From contig CAVAVT010000006.1 in the NCBI GenBank assembly GCA_963592185.1, positions 1 through 45,018 on the forward strand: a stretch of DNA of 45,018 nt, given 5' to 3'. The DNA is from CAVAVT01 sp963592185. Its GTDB lineage: Bacteria > Bacillota > Negativicutes > Selenomonadales > Selenomonadaceae. A program made the translations under genes and the position numbers. Below the pieces are notes generated by a model. The model searched no databases, was not told the DNA's origin, and saw nothing but the letters and a program-made list of their open reading frames with translations. Shown here piece after piece: positions 42,136 to 45,018 of the stretch (position 1 is its first letter; the number at the start of each line of letters is the position of its first letter).

Positions 42136-43080
42136 ATGGCAAAAATGATAACAGAAGTTCTTGGTATTAAGTACCCCATTATCCAGGGTGGAATGGCATG
42201 GATTTCAGATGGCAAAATGGCAGCAGCGGTTTCCGAGGCTGGCGGTGCAGGAATAATCTCCAGCGGCGGAAGAACCACTGAGTACGTAGAGCAGGAAATC
42301 CGCAAGGCACGGGAGCTTACTGACAAGCCCTTTGGCGTGAACATCATGCTTATGGCTCCCAACAAGGATGAAATCGTAGAGGTTATCTGCCGTGAAAAGC
42401 CGGATTTTGTAACCCTTGGCGCTGGCAATCCTGTACCATACTTCGAGCCATTAAAGGCTGCAGGGGTAAAGGTAATCCCGGTTGTCCCAAATGTGAAGCT
42501 GGCAAAGCGTGTTGAGGCCAAGGGCGCTGATGCCTGCGTAGTTGAAGGTATGGAAGCTGGCGGACACATTGGAAAGCTCACCACCATGGCATTGATGACA
42601 CAGGTAATCCCAGAGGTGGAATTTCCTGTTGTCATGGCTGGCGGAATCGCTGACGGCAGAGGCATTGCAGCGGCACTTCTCATGGGAGCCGCAGGAGTGC
42701 AGATAGGTACACGTTTCCTGGTGGCTGAGGAGTGTCCTGTTCATGAAAACATGAAACAGAAACTCATTGAAGCTATAGATACTGACACCATAGTGACAGG
42801 TTCCAGCATTGGAGGAGCTGTACGTGGCATCCGGAACAAATTCTCCGAGGAGTTCGTTGCATTGGAATTTTCCGGAACAGCCACCAAGGAGGAGCTTTTG
42901 GCAAAGGCTACGGGAACCAACAAGCTTGCAGCGGTGGACGGAGATGTGGAAAACGGAATGATGCAGGCTGGTCAGAGTCTTACACCGCTGAAGAAAATAG
43001 AGCCTATGAAGGACATTATTGAGTCCCTTATGACAGAGGCAAGGGAAACCCTGGCAAAGGCTGCGGAAATAAAAATCTAA
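42136..43080 (+). CDS. fabK: enoyl-[acyl-carrier-protein] reductase FabK (FMN)
   Basis: FabK is the flavin-dependent enoyl-ACP reductase that replaces FabI in many Firmicutes and finishes each round of fatty-acid elongation. The 314-residue protein follows the pneumococcal enzyme closely: ITEVLGIKYPIIQGGMAWIS, KPFGVNIMLMAPNKDEI, VTLGAGNPVPYFEPLKAAG, VVEGMEAGGHIGKLTTMALM (about 135-154, with the key His), PVVMAGGIADGRGIAAALLMGAAGVQIGTRF. It is very similar in fold to nitronate monooxygenases, but the GMEAGGHIGK motif supports FabK. ATG follows AGGGAGG. No fab gene cluster is next to it. Confidence 0.9.
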   Translation: MAKMITEVLGIKYPIIQGGMAWISDGKMAAAVSEAGGAGIISSGGRTTEYVEQEIRKARELTDKPFGVNIMLMAPNKDEIVEVICREKPDFVTLGAGNPVPYFEPLKAAGVKVIPVVPNVKLAKRVEAKGADACVVEGMEAGGHIGKLTTMALMTQVIPEVEFPVVMAGGIADGRGIAAALLMGAAGVQIGTRFLVAEECPVHENMKQKLIEAIDTDTIVTGSSIGGAVRGIRNKFSEEFVALEFSGTATKEELLAKATGTNKLAAVDGDVENGMMQAGQSLTPLKKIEPMKDIIESLMTEARETLAKAAEIKI

Positions 43081-43135
43081 ATCCCTTTTGACTATATTTT
43101 GAGTAAATTCTGCTGATTTTCTAGTCATGATGATG

Positions 43136-43141
43136 TATAAT
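43136..43141 (+). promoter_or_regulatory. candidate -10 box for the second HIT gene
   Basis: Perfect TATAAT in the 116-base gap after fabK, with a weak -35 region. No terminator was seen after fabK. Confidence 0.35.
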
Positions 43142-43196
43142 TGTGGATAGAAGGTATAACTTTCAATATCAGATGAATTAATTCGGAGGTATTAGT

Positions 43197-43616
43197 ATGA
43201 AAGACAACAAATGTGGTTACTGCATGAAAAATGAGCTCTTGGATCCGTTCGGAATCTTCATTTGCGAGCTTCCTGCAAGTGTAGTAGTTCTCTTCAAGGA
43301 GCAGAGCCATCCGGGCCGTGTTATCGTTGCATCCAAGGAGCACAAGAGCGAAATCGTTGACATGACTCCGGAGGAGTGCAGTGCATATTTTGCTGATGTA
43401 CGCCGTGTTGCAACAGCTATCCACAAGGTATTCAACCCTGACAAGATTAACTATGGCGCATATGGCGATACCGCTGGCCATGCACACATGCATCTGGTTC
43501 CTAAGTACAAGGATGGCTTCGAGTGGGGCGGAATCTTTGCAATGAACCCTGACAAAAAGTATCTTTCCGATGAAGAATACAAGGAAATGATTGAAAAAAT
43601 CAAGGCTGCTCTCTAA
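43197..43616 (+). CDS. HIT family protein
   Basis: A second histidine-triad protein, 139 residues. It has an N-terminal Cys-x2-Cys (CGYCMKNELL, residues 6-9), PGRVIVASKEHKSEIVDMTPEE and the triad AGHAHMHLVPKY (about 93-104), followed by an unusual C-terminal extension with GFEWGGIFAMNP. This differs from the HinT-like protein at 14165 and is closer to diadenosine-polyphosphate-hydrolase/galactose-1-phosphate-uridylyltransferase-type relatives, so the substrate remains open. Ribosome site CGGAGG. It has a bidirectional terminator after it. Confidence 0.88.
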   Translation: MKDNKCGYCMKNELLDPFGIFICELPASVVVLFKEQSHPGRVIVASKEHKSEIVDMTPEECSAYFADVRRVATAIHKVFNPDKINYGAYGDTAGHAHMHLVPKYKDGFEWGGIFAMNPDKKYLSDEEYKEMIEKIKAAL

Positions 43617-43631
43617 TATAGTTCAGCCCAT

Positions 43632-43677
43632 AAAAATAAGGACCCGGAATCATATGAATCCGAGTCCTTTATTTTTT
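43632..43677. terminator. bidirectional terminator between convergent genes
   Basis: An extended inverted repeat AAAATAAGGAC...GTCCTTTATTTT (with one mismatch, loop around CATATGA) reads as A-tract, stem, T-tract on either strand. It sits between the HIT gene and the minus-strand DUF1858 gene. Confidence 0.88.
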
Positions 43678-43684
43678 GCAAAGA

Positions 43685-43897
43685 TTATTTTGCCGCGTCA
43701 GCAGCAGCAGCAACCTCGTTGAGACCAGCAATCAGGTCATCAACGTCAATGCCGTGAGCCATTGCACCCTGCTCAATGTTCTCAAAGTGGGAAGCAGCAC
43801 AGCCAAGGCATCCCATGCCAGCGTTCATGAATACGCCTGCAGCCTCAGGATACTTCTGTACAACTTCAAGAATTCCCATGTCCTTAGTAATAGTCAT
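43685..43897 (-). CDS. DUF1858 mini-protein
   Basis: A 70-residue protein of the DUF1858 (disulfide-type) family, with the two-cysteine turn AGMGCLGCAAS (Cys30, Cys33) after a helix with EVVQKYPEAAGVFMNAG. Free-standing members are found in many anaerobes, often near iron-sulfur or hybrid-cluster proteins; the function is unknown. It could bind a metal or shuttle redox equivalents through the vicinal cysteines, but this is inference. A very strong ribosome site AAGGAGG and an extended -10 box lie upstream on the minus strand. Confidence 0.9.
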   Translation of the reverse strand: MTITKDMGILEVVQKYPEAAGVFMNAGMGCLGCAASHFENIEQGAMAHGIDVDDLIAGLNEVAAAADAAK

Positions 43898-43939
43898 TAT
43901 TTAAAAACCTCCTTAAAAGCTTCTTTTACTATCAAATGC

Positions 43940-43948
43940 ATTATATCA
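43940..43948 (-). promoter_or_regulatory. extended -10 promoter for the DUF1858 gene
   Basis: On the minus strand the sequence TGATATAAT (extended -10) lies about 43 bases upstream of the DUF1858 start. The -35 region is poor. Confidence 0.6.
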
Positions 43949-43995
43949 TATTTTTACGTATTGCACAGTGTTTTTGTCGGATTTTATTGCTATGG

Positions 43996-44024
43996 TTGAA
44001 TTAAGCTGGTTCAAAGGGTAAAAT
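43996..44024 (+). promoter_or_regulatory. candidate promoter for the polysaccharide deacetylase gene
   Basis: TTGAAT (43996-44001) and TAAAAT (44019-44024) are spaced by exactly 17 bases, 33 bases upstream of the start codon. Confidence 0.55.
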
Positions 44025-44057
44025 AAATAACTAGATACAATAAGAGCGGAGCCTGTC

Positions 44058-44891
44058 ATGAAAAATTTTTTGGGATATTTACGTCAAAAACATAGATTTA
44101 TACAGCTTCTAGGTGCGCTGCTACTGGCAATGACCGCAATGCTTTTCACCAGCCCGGTGGAAAGGACTGCTGCCCAGGATACCAGTGCGGCGGAGGGGAC
44201 AAAGGTAGTTGTGCTGAACTACCACAAGGTGGACAATATCCACAACTCCCTGTCAGTAATCCCGGAGGATTTTGAAAGACAGATGAGGTATCTGAGCGAA
44301 AACGGATACAACACCATTTCACCAGAGCAGCTCTACGATAATATCACCACCGGGGCGGAGCTTCCAGAAAAGCCCATACTCATTACCTTTGACGATGGAT
44401 ATCAGGACAACTACGACAATGCATACCCCATTTTGAAAAAGTACAATATGAAGGCAACCATTTTTGTGGTAACAGGTTTTCTTGGAAAACATAAAAACTA
44501 CCTGACCTGGGAAGAGGCTAAGGAACTGGAGAACAGCGGAATCTCCATAGAGTCCCACACCCTGAACCACAAATCCATGACGGAGCTTTCAGACGAACAG
44601 CTCAGAGTGGAACTGGTAAACTCCAGAATAGACATAAAAGAAAAGCTGGGGAAGGAATCCTACTTCATGGCATACCCCACCGGCACCTACAACCTTCACA
44701 TAGCCAACATGGTAAAGGAAGCTGGCTACAAAGGAGCCTTCACCATCAAATACGGCAACGCCGATGGCAACACCAACGTCTACGCCATAGAGCGCATCCC
44801 CATATTCCACACAGAAAACACCAACAAAGACTTCTTTCAGCGACTGAAATATATCCCCCTGTTCCAAAAACTGGGATGGAAAAAAAGCTAA
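44058..44891 (+). CDS. secreted polysaccharide deacetylase (NodB/CE4 family)
   Basis: A 277-residue protein with an N-terminal signal or anchor (basic residues, then LLGALLLAMTAMLFTS) and a CE4 NodB-homology domain. The catalytic motifs are intact: ILITFDDGYQDNYDN (Asp112, Asp113), the metal-binding SHTLNHKSM (His167, His171), and the later ESYFMAYPTGTYN. It likely removes acetyl groups from cell-wall or surface N-acetylated sugars such as peptidoglycan, but the polymer is unknown. Codons in the last third are richer in C-ending choices (AAC, TAC, ACC, CCC) than in neighbouring genes. ATG at 44058 follows AGCGGAG. A large perfect hairpin follows the stop. Confidence 0.9.
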   Translation: MKNFLGYLRQKHRFIQLLGALLLAMTAMLFTSPVERTAAQDTSAAEGTKVVVLNYHKVDNIHNSLSVIPEDFERQMRYLSENGYNTISPEQLYDNITTGAELPEKPILITFDDGYQDNYDNAYPILKKYNMKATIFVVTGFLGKHKNYLTWEEAKELENSGISIESHTLNHKSMTELSDEQLRVELVNSRIDIKEKLGKESYFMAYPTGTYNLHIANMVKEAGYKGAFTIKYGNADGNTNVYAIERIPIFHTENTNKDFFQRLKYIPLFQKLGWKKS

Positions 44892-44894
44892 TAT

Positions 44895-44957
44895 TATAAC
44901 GAGGAAAAAGATGTCCCCCACCTATAGAGGATGGGGGACATCTTTTTCCTCGTTATA
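44895..44957. terminator. 26-bp perfect inverted repeat after the deacetylase gene
   Basis: Positions 44895-44920 are the exact reverse complement of 44932-44957, with an 11-base loop. The core GATGTCCCCCA/TGGGGGACATC is followed by TTTTT and preceded by AAAAA, so it can terminate transcription on both strands; the outer arms extend the stem well beyond the usual size. Confidence 0.8.
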
Positions 44958-45018
44958 CTAAGCTTTTAGTCCTATTTTTTATTTTTATTGCAGGATTTTG
45001 GCATTTGATTTAGAATAG

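Noticed and set aside
42136..43080. Nitronate monooxygenase as the main call for the fabK gene
   Set aside because: Fold similarity is high, but the GMEAGGHIGK motif and overall likeness to pneumococcal FabK favour enoyl-ACP reductase.

Overview
The window looks like a chromosomal segment of a low-to-mid-GC, diderm, strictly fermentative Firmicute, most probably one of the Negativicutes (a Selenomonas/Anaerovibrio-type succinate-to-propionate fermenter). This rests on three things: the HrcA/CIRCE heat-shock operon and T-box control typical of Firmicutes, a complete succinyl-CoA to propionyl-CoA cluster of the Veillonella/Selenomonas kind, and a lipid-A/LPS-type phosphoethanolamine transferase homologue next to an O-antigen ligase/polymerase, which suggests an outer membrane. 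The genus is inference. No rRNA, tRNA, CRISPR array, insertion sequence or prophage was seen; gene order and codon use look like core chromosome.

Layout. 1-5.9 kb: a TPR protein, a divergent MATE exporter, the DNA-uptake channel ComEC and an alpha/beta hydrolase. 5.9-10.9 kb: the class I heat-shock operon hrcA-grpE-dnaK-dnaJ behind a near-consensus promoter with a perfect CIRCE operator. 11-15.3 kb: prmA-rsmE-mtaB-HIT-rpsU-yqeY, the translation and tRNA/rRNA-modification genes that usually follow dnaJ in Firmicutes. 15.4-20.7 kb: hisC, an HD-domain protein, glnS, a small unknown gene and an ArsB/NhaD-type transporter. 20.8-30.8 kb: a secreted DUF4127 protein, leuS under a full T-box leader, a membrane diguanylate cyclase, valS behind what looks like a truncated T-box, and folC. 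30.9-34.7 kb: a phosphoethanolamine-transferase-like enzyme, an O-antigen ligase/polymerase and the NADH sensor Rex. 34.8-42.1 kb: the propionate cluster (succinate CoA-transferase, methylmalonyl-CoA mutase catalytic and B12 subunits, MeaB, epimerase, methylmalonyl-CoA decarboxylase alpha subunit and biotin carrier). 42.1-45 kb: fabK, a second HIT protein, a convergent DUF1858 mini-protein and a polysaccharide deacetylase.

How it works together. The CoA-transferase loads succinate with CoA from propionyl-CoA, the two-part B12 mutase (protected by MeaB) makes (R)-methylmalonyl-CoA, the epimerase makes the (S) form, and MmdA with the biotin carrier removes the carboxyl group. The membrane (Na+ pump) beta subunit and the small delta subunit that normally complete this decarboxylase are absent here. 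Rex, the redox regulator, sits directly upstream.

The most unusual material is regulatory rather than a new gene system: a stem-I-less T-box-like leader at valS, a promoter nested inside a terminator upstream of the diguanylate cyclase gene, a tandem repeat over the propionate promoter, a terminator hairpin just upstream of comEC, and a terminator only 20 bases before fabK. I found no clear evidence of an undescribed defence or mobile system.
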